From: Symbiodinium sp. CCMP2592 | Taxonomy: Eukaryota; Sar; Dinophyceae; Suessiales; Symbiodiniaceae | Direction: 5' to 3' | Assembly (NCBI GenBank): GCA_905221615.1 | Contig: CAJNDT010006019.1 | Span: 186,001-250,000 of the forward strand | Length of the DNA stretch: 64,000 bases | Shown: positions 51,926 through 60,726 of the stretch, piece after piece | Position numbering within the stretch: the stretch's first letter is position 1 | How the letters are laid out: each line of letters starts with the position of its first letter | Program-made: the position numbers and the translations under genes | The notes under the pieces: generated by a model | What the model was told of the DNA's origin: nothing | The model's database searches: none | The model's input: only the letters and a program-made list of their open reading frames with translations

Positions 51926-53372
51926 TGGTCAAAGCTGCTACACTTGCTTGACTTGTCACAATCTTGCGTCACACAGACACAGGTTCAGATTCTGATCACG
52001 CAGACCACCACAATCTCTGATTATGCTCCGAGGCCATGACCTTCCTCTTTGAGGATCATCTTCGACTAAATGTCCTGCCAGACATGCTTGACACGTTTGC
52101 CCACCTGCCTAACTACAGCAGGCTGAGTTCCCGACACCCCTGTTCGGCGTCCAAGCTCCCCCCTGTTCGAGGTTCGGATCCCTGTGCGGGGGTAGCAGGA
52201 CTGCCTGAATCTTTGCCTCCTGACTTCCTAGTTGCCTTGCTGTCAACGAGTCTTAGGAAGTGCCACTTCCTGGCCTGCGGTCAGCATGTCGTGCTGGAGC
52301 TTGTGTTTGCTGGGAATATACGTAGGTGCCACCTCATTGATCGTGTTTGAGACATGAAGAGTTTGCGCGAAGTTCGCTGTTTCAGAAGTTGCTCTAACCA
52401 GCACTCTTTTTGACCTTGCCATTCTGTTTGCTAGCTGCTTTGTTGTGCAAGACTCGGGTCCCGAGGCCTGCCCCCTCTGTTTCCTGGCTCAGTTCTTGTG
52501 TCGCGCATTTTCCTTTGTTTGGAATGATGTTTTTAAGAAGCACGAAGTTTACGAAGTGCCACTTCCCATCCTCCAGTCAGCATGTTGTCGTGCTCGTCGG
52601 TCGTGCTGGCCGGTCGCTAGGAATACGTAGGCATTTCGTGTCAGAAACATCACCACCGAGTTTAAAGCGTTCCACTGCCCTGCCTCCAGTCAGCATGTTG
52701 TCGTGCTTGTCCGTCGCGAGGAATACGTAGGCCTTTCGTGTCAGAGACATGTGACCGGCGAGTTTAGTTTAAGAAGTGCAGCTACCCAGAGCATGTCAAA
52801 CTTCACATGACCGACATTTTGCACGAAACGGACAGACAGTCTGATCTTGAAGCTGACGTGCAGTCAGTACATAACAAGTGAAACCTCTGTCCAGGGACAC
52901 ATCCGTGGAAATAATCTGTGCCTTCAGAGCTGGTGTCTGTGTGAAAGCACTCTGAAACCGGACAAGTGGAACCTCTGTCCAGGGACACATCTGTGACATT
53001 GTCCATCCCACGCGTACTAAAGTATAGATTTATTATTATGACACTCCATGTCCTTATAAAGACTGTCCCTGAATCCGTTGTCGCTCATCCGTGACAGTTT
53101 CCTCTACTTCTTTAGGTGAACTTCTCAGATCTATGTAACGGCAGTACTACATACCAGTCACTGCGGCAACACCACTCACCGGAGGCCTGTTACGGCCGGT
53201 CTGTAGATCAGGCAGCCGCCCAGGTCTAATGCTTCGTTGCTTCCTAAATCCATCACCGCACGACCTCGAATCAGACCGTTGGTCCGCAGCAGCGATAATT
53301 TCTAAGAAAACGGCCCACGAGCAGAATAAAGTCTTCCCAATGATAGCCCGGGTACGGCTGCTGGGCCAGGAA
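51926..53372. other. Repeat-rich spacer
   Basis: Contains a divergent CCCCTGTTCG/CCCTGTGCGGGGG patch (52137-52192), inverted module copies (52241-52775) and two copies of ACCTCTGTCCAGGGACACAT (about 52885 and 52972). No gene seen. Confidence 0.5.
52241..52775 (-). repeat. Three inverted copies of the dispersed module
   Basis: Copies at about 52245-52300 (partial), 52541-52660 and 52661-52775 read, on the minus strand, GATGTCTCTGACACGAAAGG, CCTACGTATTCCT, GACAAGCACGACAACATGCT and GACTGGAGGCAGGGCAGTGG. They lie 5' of the 51-kb minus gene. Confidence 0.85.
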
Positions 53373-53852
53373 TCATATCCTTCCAGTCGCAGGTCCTGTC
53401 GTGATCACAATAACCATACTGACCAGCATGCCTATGTCGACACGAAAGTATTTGCATGCCGACACAAAGCAATTCAAGCGATCCTCAATGTCACGTGCTC
53501 TTCGCAAACGTCTGATAATCGGAGGTGTTTGCGTGGCTTTCTCGTTGCCGGGCAGCTCCTGCTCGCTGTCCGTGTTGTCCGTGTTGTCCTCTTCGCCTTC
53601 AGGTGCCTGCGCATGTAGTACGGCTTGCTTCTCAGCAGAACCTTGCTTTTTTCGCCATGCTTGCCAGCCACTTTGACCCGATCGCTGCTGACCCTTCTTT
53701 GCTTTCATCGCTTTCATTGCCCTCACATTGCCGTCGTTGTGTTGGACCTTGGCCGCCTTCATTGCTTTCATGGCTTTCATTGCCCTCGTGTTGCCATCCT
53801 GCTTGGCGGCCTTCTTGGCCTTCATGGCCTTCATGGCTTTCATGGCTTTCAT
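53373..53852 (-). CDS. Lys-Ala-Met repeat protein with C-terminal hydrophobic segment
   Basis: An ATG at 53852 opens a 159-codon ORF that starts MKAMKAMKAMKAKKAAKQDG. Two further KAM blocks are separated by short HNDGNV/QDGNTR spacers. A mixed segment follows (SGQSGWQAWRKKQGSAEKQA), then an acidic patch (EGEEDNTDNTDSEQE), and a helical end with VDIGMLVSMVIVITTG, a possible membrane segment. KAM-type repeats occur in dinoflagellate proteins, but I cannot name a function. The basic repeat might bind nucleic acid or act as an organelle-targeting head; both are guesses. The repeat DNA (GCCTTCATGGCTTTCATGG) is open in two minus frames, so frame choice rests on the unique half. Confidence 0.5.
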   Translation of the reverse strand: MKAMKAMKAMKAKKAAKQDGNTRAMKAMKAMKAAKVQHNDGNVRAMKAMKAKKGQQRSGQSGWQAWRKKQGSAEKQAVLHAQAPEGEEDNTDNTDSEQELPGNEKATQTPPIIRRLRRARDIEDRLNCFVSACKYFRVDIGMLVSMVIVITTGPATGRI

Positions 53853-54030
53853 CTTTCATCTACTATGTAGGTAAGCTCTGCAGTTGATGCCTTGAACCTG
53901 TGTCTGCGCCACAGGGTGTAGGTGCACTCGCCGGGCGCACATGTCAAACAGGCACTTTGGTCTCACTGAATTTCGTTAATAATCCTAGTAAGTAATACTA
54001 CACTGTTGGATATTATTCTGCTTGCGTTAC

Positions 54031-54720
54031 GCATGCGCGCGCCGGGCGTGCAGGCGTACGTGCGCCGGGCGCGCAGGCGTACGTGCGAAGCGTACGCGTG
54101 CGTGTACGCATGTAGTATATTTACAAATTCGACAACATTATTCTGCTTGCGACATGAATTTACGGATGTGTGCGCAGCGGGTCGTGCAGGCGTACGTGCG
54201 ACGGGCGCGCAGGAGTACGCGTGGCGGGCGGTATAAACTGACGCAAAACCATAAATACCCAGGAGTACGCGCGCCGGGCGCGCAGCTGTACATGTGAGTT
54301 GAATGCTTCATTGAAATAAACATTCAGTTCATCCGTTAGCATAATAATCATAATAATACAATTTTCTAGTCTGCTTTGCCTACAGGTCGTGTTTATTGCA
54401 ATGAAGCATTGAATTCACATGTAGAGCTGCGCGCGCTTGGCGCGCGCCTGGCGCGCAGGCGTACACGTGCCGGGCGCACAGGTGTATACGCGCGAAGCAT
54501 ACGCGTGTAGTATATTTACCGGGCGCGCGCCAGGCGCACAGGTGTATACGTGCCAAGTGTACGCGTAGTATATTTACACTATTCCATAATATTCTGCTTG
54601 AAACGGTGCGCGCCAGGCGCGCGCCGGGTGCGCGCCGGGCGCGCGGGCGGGCGCGTGCCGGACGTACAGGCGTACGCGCGAAGCGTACGCGTGTACTATA
54701 TTTACACTATTCCATAATAT
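54031..54720. repeat. GCGCGCCGGGCGCGCAGGCGTACG minisatellite in AT context
   Basis: Blocks of CGCGCCGGGCGCGCAGGCGT and ACGCGAAGCGTACGCGTG alternate with AT-rich words (ATTATTCTGCTTGCG; TTTACACTATTCCATAATAT). At least eight blocks occur. Many are self-complementary (GCGCGCCGGGCGCGC; GTACGCGTAC). Base composition differs sharply from the neighbours. Confidence 0.85.
54279..54433. repeat. 44-bp inverted repeat inside the GC-rich array
   Basis: Left arm 54279-54322 and right arm 54390-54433 are reverse complements with about three mismatches and run from GC-rich repeat into unique AT sequence. Loop 67 bp. Confidence 0.85.
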
Positions 54721-55035
54721 TACTGGGAAGAACCGGTGGCTTGTAAATGGTTAACATACTTTACGAGGTTAGCTATCTGTTTACAAACAAATGTAAAGGG
54801 TTAAGTTGGTTTAGCTATAGGGGTTAGCATAGCTTAGAAAAGGGGGTTAGTCTAAGTAACATAAGGGGTCCCTTATACGTCTAAAACCTTCCAAACCCTG
54901 AACATAAAAGCCTCAAGCCCTAAACCCAAACCCTGCAAAACACAAGTCTTTTTTTGCATGCCGGTCGTTCACGGTCTTCCGGCTAGAGAACCTCACCCCT
55001 CGTTTAAGGCCGTATAGCCTGAGAACTTCTGCATT

Positions 55036-55470
55036 TCAGCAGATATATAATATACTGGGAGGCCGTAGCCTTCTGCATCCCATTCTGCATTTCTGCAGCA
55101 AAAGAGGCCGTAGCCTGGAAGAAAGCTTGCTTTCAGGCTGAGTTTTCAGACTCCTCTTCCTCATGCTCCTCTTCTTCAGTTCCTGCTGGGAATTCCCATG
55201 GTCTTCATACTCTGCAGAGGACTGCTCGGGCACGGTAGGGAGAGCATGCTCGTCCCCGGACTCCACGATATTCATATATTCGTACTCCCTCCATGCCCTT
55301 CTGTAGTTGCTGCGACGGACATCCCTCTCATTGTACCACTTGATTGTGCATTTTGCACACCAGTGGTTCTGGTGTGCATCTTTCACTCTGCAGCAACTGG
55401 GGTCACCGCATTCCGTGCAGGGTCCTGCACACGGGTCCATCCTCAAACGGCGGCTGCAGGCTCCTCCCAT
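55036..55470 (-). CDS. Cys-rich protein, possibly one exon
   Basis: From the ATG at 55470 (MGGACSRRLRMDPCAGPCTE) about 144 codons are open; the frame continues upstream to 55500. A zinc-like cluster is visible: C-x2-C-x4-CC in PCTECGDPSCC and C-x2-C in HQNHWCAKC, followed by WYNERDVRRSNYRRAWREYE, an acidic/Ser segment and a basic tail (KKRSMRKRSLKTQPESK). The last 30 residues may be past a splice site. I do not recognise it. It is the most 3' member of the minus-strand series 55-64 kb. Confidence 0.4.
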   Translation of the reverse strand: MGGACSRRLRMDPCAGPCTECGDPSCCRVKDAHQNHWCAKCTIKWYNERDVRRSNYRRAWREYEYMNIVESGDEHALPTVPEQSSAEYEDHGNSQQELKKRSMRKRSLKTQPESKLSSRLRPLLLQKCRMGCRRLRPPSILYIC

Positions 55471-55500
55471 TTCACAGGCCTTGGCCCACAGAAACTGCAC

Positions 55501-55925
55501 GTGTGCAGGAGCTTATAAGGATGGCCTTGGCCGCGATGCACTCGCAGTCTGTTTTTAGAGTTCGCAGCACCTTTGGCCTTGGCCGGATATCACAGCAATC
55601 GCCCGAAGACAGGCGAACGGAAAGCTCTATAAATAATATTATAGCATTTGAGCCACATGGCGGCAGCAGATTTCACACATGATATAAGGCACATGAGACA
55701 GCATGCTTGACGACCCCCATACATGCCCGATGACCCAGTGAAAACCCTTCGCATGCATCTGTTTCCTTGCGATGCACTCGTGTGTCAGCAGCTACTTTGC
55801 TGCATGGTATATAATGATCTATCTGTGCAGCATGCTAACCGATTTTCGGCGCAGTGCTCATGTGTGCATACACACATAGAAGCAAAAAGTTGGTTGGCAT
55901 CGCTTTCGAGCCCTGCACAGCTGGC
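55501..55925. other. Spacer
   Basis: Only short ORFs; no repeat. It separates the Cys-rich ORF from the companion gene. Confidence 0.4.
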
Positions 55926-57577
55926 TTAGCAGCCGTTCTTCTTCTTCCACAGCAGAATGGCCTCTCTGTGGGCCTCTCGCTGGCACTCTACCACTTGCTG
56001 CTCCGAGAAGCCTTGCTGCTTTGCCCACGTTCCGGCTCGCTTGTACATGCGAGAAGCATAGTTCTTCTGGATGCAGCCGTCCTCCCAGACAATTTGGAAC
56101 TTTCGCTTTCCATGCGAGCCTTGGGCTTGCTGCTCCTTTGCTTTGCCTTGGCCTTTCTTCGAAGCACTCTTGTCCTTGGACTTTCCTTTGCCTTTGCCCT
56201 TGCCCTTCTTCTTTGGATCTTGGCCTTGGCCATTCGTTTTTGTCTTGTTCTTGGCCAAGTTTCCTTGGCCACTCGCTGCAGCTGCAGCAGCCGGCTTCTT
56301 CAGAATCCCAGCTTTGCGATCTTTGAGCTTTCGGAACAAATCTTCGTCCTCGAGATCGTTCTCGGCAGGGAGCGACTCCGTTGCTTCGGGTTCTTCGGCT
56401 GGAGGCAGGGCTAGCTGCAAGGCCGACTGTCGCCCTGGCGAGGTCTGCTGTGTCGCAGCCGAAACCGCCTGGGCTGGGTTGCCCAGAGCAAAGCCGACCC
56501 CGGCACTGCTGCTGCTCAGCTCGCCTCCTGTGATGGAGTTCCGTCCAGGGGTCCTGCAGCAGGTATACAAATGGAAAAGCATGCATGGGCTGTGTATACA
56601 GATGCAAAACAAAGGAAAAGATAAAAGAAGCATGCAGTCCTCCTTTGCAAGATATTGGCGCCTGCAGCAAGCTGCAGCTCCCTTCGCCCACCATCCTGGA
56701 TGGCATTCTGACCGCAGCCCTGGTCCAGCAGTCTTTCCAGTCGCCCGAAGCACTGCTCCATGCGGCTCTGGAACTCGTTCGCATGCTGCTCAGACACGGC
56801 GGCCTGGCCATCTGGCCTCGGCAGCCTCTGCTTCTTGTTCTTCTGCAAGAGCTTGGAAGTAGATCGCATCGGAATGTGAGCTAGCCAGATCCCAGCCCTC
56901 ACGTCTTTGCCCATGGGCGGGTCCTCAGCCTTGTAGGCTCGGTCGAACAGAGCCTTCGGCAAGCTGCTGGGGTCATCGGGATACGTGAGCAGGTCGACCT
57001 CAGTCGGCTCTGCATCCGTTTTCACGGATTCCCAAAATCTCTTGAAGACTTGGACCTCTTCGTAGATCTCTTCATATGTCGGCATCTGACTGAGCTCGCC
57101 GGCTGCCAGTGCCAAGAGGAAGGCCAGGCCTTTCTTGACCGTCTGTTCTGTGAGGTTCCTCAGGCCCAGCTGCAGATACCTCTTCAGAAGGATTTCCAGC
57201 CTTGCCGGCGCTGGCGACTTTTCCAGCATAGACCACTCAGTGACCGTGATGAAGTTCTCCGGCTTCAGCAAGGTCTGCGGCTTGCTTTCCTCCTTTCGCT
57301 TGTTCGGCGTATATGTAGTATCTGGCGGCGGTGTTGCAGCCGTGGCCGTTGCCAGAACTTTGGCTTCAACTTTTTCAAGCAACCGTTCTGACAGGGTGCT
57401 CTCGAAGCTCAGACCCTGGATCGTCTGCTTCATATGCATGGCTTGCCCTAACGACAAAGAGCCAAGGCTCTCCAGCCGGGTGCACCAGCTGTTCATCAAA
57501 GCATCGACCGAAGCCTTGCTCCCACTTTGTGCCCACTCGGCCATAGGGCCTAACTCGGCCTGCAACTCTCGGGCCAT
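55926..57577 (-). CDS. Two-exon companion gene, helical head and Lys-rich linker
   Basis: Exon 1 starts at the ATG at 57577 (MARELQAELGPMAEWAQSGS) and runs to 56679. A GC-AG intron (56554-56678, 125 bp, starting GCTGCAG and ending CTGCTGCAG) restores the frame with a Glu codon across the join. Exon 2 continues TPGRNSITGGELSSSSAG to the stop at 55926. The protein has a helical N-terminal half (MHMKQTIQGLSFESTLSERL; RLEILLKRYLQLGLRNLTEQ), KKNKKQRLPRPDG, an Ala/Glu-rich middle, the Lys/Gly linker GKGKGKGKSKDKSASKKGQG, and a folded C-terminus (KFQIVWEDGCIQKNYASRMY to EAILLWKKKNGC). The plan matches the 433-aa protein at 20471. It lies 221 bp downstream of the transposase-like gene on the same strand and may work with it (inference). 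Confidence 0.6.
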
Positions 57578-57589
57578 CTCGCCGTGGCG

Positions 57590-57797
57590 AGATATATATA
57601 TATATATATATAGCCGTGGCCAGAAAAGGAGAATCCAGAAGCCCCCTCTATAGGAGCCAAGATGCTACAACCCCACTACAGGAGCCTAAATGGCAGCTGC
57701 ATGCACATCCATGGAAAAAGAGCATGGTACATGTCGCCTGCATGTGTGTGTACGTGCAGATTCCCAAAACCCAGGATGCATGCAGGATCAATCTTTT
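57590..57797. repeat. (TA)n and spacer between companion and transposase-like genes
   Basis: A TA repeat at about 57592-57612 is followed by two words, CTATAGGAGCC and CTACAGGAGCC, also found at 62635 (CTACAGGAGCC). Confidence 0.7.
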
Positions 57798-59878
57798 TCA
57801 TCGGAGGGAAGCAGGCAGGATGATTTGTCGTCGGCCTCCGGCCATGTCTCTCCATGTGCATGCACACAGAAAGTCTCTGCATGGCAGCAGATGCAGGCTG
57901 TCTATGCAGGAGCACTCCCCCACGAGGTCATCGCAAAGCAGAGAAGAAATGGAATGCACAACACTGTAGGCTTGCCCTGCCAGTTCCACGAATGCCCAGA
58001 CAAGGGCACACTCCAAGCAACCGTTCCCTTCAAGCAGCACCGCATCGCCACGACATATCCGTTCCCCGGAGGGCAGCCTGACTTTTTCTGCCACATTAAG
58101 CACTTGTGCCGAGGTCAGCTCCGGAATGATTGTGCGAAGTGCTGCCGCCTTCCTCCGAGAAGCTGGCTTCGGGTCCTGCAACTGCAGCATCGCTGCGAAA
58201 CAATCAGCTCTTGCCAAGCAATATAGTTCTTGTCCAAGAATTTCTCGGAGAAGACCCTGCTCGTAAGCAGAAGTCTTCTTGATGTCCTCGGCGAATCTCT
58301 TGATAGTGCGATGCTTTCTTTCGTGAGTGTAGCACTGAACCATGAAACCCCACTTTTCCAGGTGCGAACCGAAGTGGAGAAGCCAATGGAACTTGGAATG
58401 CATGCGGTCCTGCCACTCAGCAGCATGCACGGCTTGCAAGAAATCGGAAACGTGCTTTCTCATCTGGCCGGGCGAAACCGCTCCCTCAGTGCGAGCTCTC
58501 TGGCAGCATGCCACGAGTTTGTCCAGCTGCAAGAAACATTGGATCGCTTGCACTGCCTCAACATTTGCATTTGCCCTGGCGAGCTGCCTGAAGAAACAAG
58601 CCAATATTGGAGACAGTGTCAAGCCTTCGGAGGCCGTGCATTTGAAGGTCTCGGCTTCCATGCATGCTTTTGCTCGGGAGTGACCCAGCATCCCTTCGGC
58701 CTTGGCGGAGATGTTCCGGGGCAGGGTCCACTTGGCCACGTACTCGTCGGCGATTTCCCAGACATTGGGAAACTGCTTCTGCAAAGCTTCCAACAGAAGC
58801 CAGGTCACTGTCTGGAAGACACCGGAGACCAGCAGGGTGTGCATGCTGTCGTGGCAATACTGTGAGACCGGCCGGACCAGCCATCGTTGATCCTCTTGTT
58901 GCAGCAGGGAAGAACTATTATAAGTCCAGCCGGTGGCTTGCTGCCACGTGCTGAAATCTGCAGCATTCAGAAGCATCTTCTTCTCTGCCAGTTTAGCCAT
59001 GGCCTCCTGGATGGATTGGTCGGTCGCAAGCGAAAGCTTACTTTCTCGGATCTCAGAGGAACCGACCACGGGGAGCCCACTGCTGTGCAGGGTATCACAT
59101 CGCTGTGCAATTACATTCCTGCATAGCATGCACATGCGGGTCCCAGCATCCCCCTTGCAGCTCCATAGAGCTTTATGGGCACCACCGTCTTGAACGATCA
59201 TTGATAAAACCACCCGGAAAAGGACGGGCGGACCTCCTGGTCGCTGCAACGATATGCACCCGTGCTCCAAATGGTTGGCCGGTCGCATGAATATGTCTCG
59301 CAGGATTTCGAGATCCATTGAGAAACACCTGCTTCGGCCTTGGCCATCAGGCTCGATCGGAGCAATCCTATGCAAAGCCACGACTCCTCGTGCTGCAATG
59401 CATAGCTTCCAAGTTCTACGAACGAGGCATAGCAAGGCCAGATTTTTCTCTTCGTCTGGACTGCTAATGGATTACCCGGGACGATCTCGTCCGTATACAG
59501 GATCAGCCGCCATGCCTTGCTGGGGCTCGGGGGATTCTTGTCGATGCACGCCCAAAAATATCGGGCAAAGTTGCTCTCGGCATCCGAGATAGCAGCTTGG
59601 AGCAGAGCCCAAAAATCGACACTGGGTATCTGCAGCTCTGCACCATCTGTCTGCAAAAGTGACAGACGATTGAGGATCCTATTCTCTTTCAGGGGTTGCC
59701 AGGCAGCCTCGGCTATATGTTTTCTTTCTATAAGTTCCGGGACACCCTCCTCCCGGAGAACTTTGCAAACTTCGGACAAAGCCGAGGCTGTGAGATGGGG
59801 CAATTTCCTTCTCAGAGCATTCACCTTCTGAAGCTTCGCTGGTCTTTCAGCAAAAGCATCGGTGCTGCTGGAGGCCAT
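57798..59878 (-). pseudogene. DDE-transposase-like gene with one-base frameshift
   Basis: ATG at 59878 (MASSSTDAFAERPAKLQKVN). The first frame has LILYTDEIVPGNPLAVQTKR (candidate first acid), FVELGSYALQHEESWLCIGL, and ends the shared part with AKAEAGVSQ. The second frame picks up at MDLEILRDIFMRP near 59316, so one base is missing in the TCTCAATGG context (59315-59322). It continues DGGAHKALWSCKGDAGTRMC, MLCRN (Cys pair), QYCHDSMHTLLVSGVFQTVT (candidate second acid), SKFHWLLHFGSHLEKWG, CYTHERKHRTIKRFAEDI, and stops at 57798. Together this is a typical multi-copy dinoflagellate family with a DDE-like layout, about 690 residues if joined. The break makes this copy inactive unless it is an assembly error. 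It is different in sequence from the gene at 13608 but has the same order of motifs. Confidence 0.55.
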
Positions 59879-59982
59879 GGCCCTATATACTCACCACGGC
59901 ACCGCACCAACAGCAAATGCCGGAACATCTCCGTGGAGAGTCCCTTCTTCTCCCTGTGCCTGCAGCAGCAAGCAGCCACATA

Positions 59983-60070
59983 CACGCCTCCGTGGAGGCT
60001 TCCACACGCCTCCGTGGAGGCTCCCGCACGCCTCCGTGGAGGCTTCCACACGCCTCCGTGGAGGCTTCTC
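59983..60070. repeat. Four 22-bp repeats with GCCTCCGTGGAGGC dyad
   Basis: The unit CACGCCTCCGTGGAGGCTTC plus two bases recurs four times 105 bp upstream of the transposase-like gene's ATG. Each unit holds a perfect 6-bp-stem dyad. Confidence 0.92.
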
Positions 60071-60290
60071 GCATCCTTGGATGCTGGGTCTCCATGGCAA
60101 CAACAAACCAAGCAACAGGACGGGTGACACAACAAATGGCCCCAGGAAGGGGTGCCTGTCTGCGAACACAACTGCACCAAACCTTGTCTGTGCTCGACTC
60201 TGGGCATCTGTATGCATGCTGCACGGCTGCTTGGGCCCGGCTTTCCGCTGCTCAGAGAACACATTTCGGCAGGGCCACGAAACCCCAAAA

Positions 60291-60556
60291 ATATGATATG
60301 GAAAAAACTATATCATATGAAAACAAAGTCAATCATATGATATAGTAAAAACTATATCATATGAGGCCAACATATTGCATATGATATAGAAAAAACTATA
60401 TCATATGACATCTGGCCCCACAGACTTAGATGATATAGTAGAAACTATATCATATGGCCAGCGAGGCCATCATATGATATAGAAGATACTATATCATATG
60501 GTTTCCTTTCAATATATATATATATATATATGATATAGAAAAAACTATATCATATG
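60291..60556. repeat. Array of six AT hairpins CATATGATATAG-N6-CTATATCATATG
   Basis: Copies at about 60291-60318, 60334-60363, 60378-60407, 60429-60456, 60471-60500 and 60527-60556. Most are 30 bp with 12-bp arms and a variable A-rich 6-nt loop (TAAAAA, AAAAAA, AAGATA). Intervening sequences differ in content and length. Confidence 0.95.
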
Positions 60557-60726
60557 TTCCACGTTTGGATAAGGTTCCAATATTAAGGCTAACAGAAAAT
60601 TATTCTTTAAAACAACCCTAAACCCTAAACCCTAGAAGAGAAAAAAGCGCGGAGACACTCTTTTTTTCACCAGACGGCAGCCGGCACTCTGTTTTTTTTC
60701 GGAAGACGGCAGGCGGCTGTGCCGAG
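60557..60726. other. Spacer with telomere-like fragment and near-duplicate
   Basis: AACCCTAAACCCTAAACCCTAG lies near 60612-60633. Two similar segments (ACACTCTTTTTTTCACCAGACGGCAG and GCACTCTGTTTTTTTTCGGAAGACGGCAG, abbreviated: shared end GACGGCAG) lie at 60652-60715. Confidence 0.6.

Larger units (their letters stand above)
53853..55035. other. Spacer dominated by GC-rich repeats
   Basis: Contains the 54031-54720 array and the inverted repeat below. Telomere-like fragments (AACCCTGAACATAAAAGCCT, CCCTAAACCCAAACCCTG) occur at 54890-54945. No gene. Confidence 0.6.

Noticed and set aside
60291-60556. CRISPR array with 30-bp repeats
   Set aside because: The intervals between copies range from about 14 to 26 bp and are not spacer-like; the repeat is a full hairpin.
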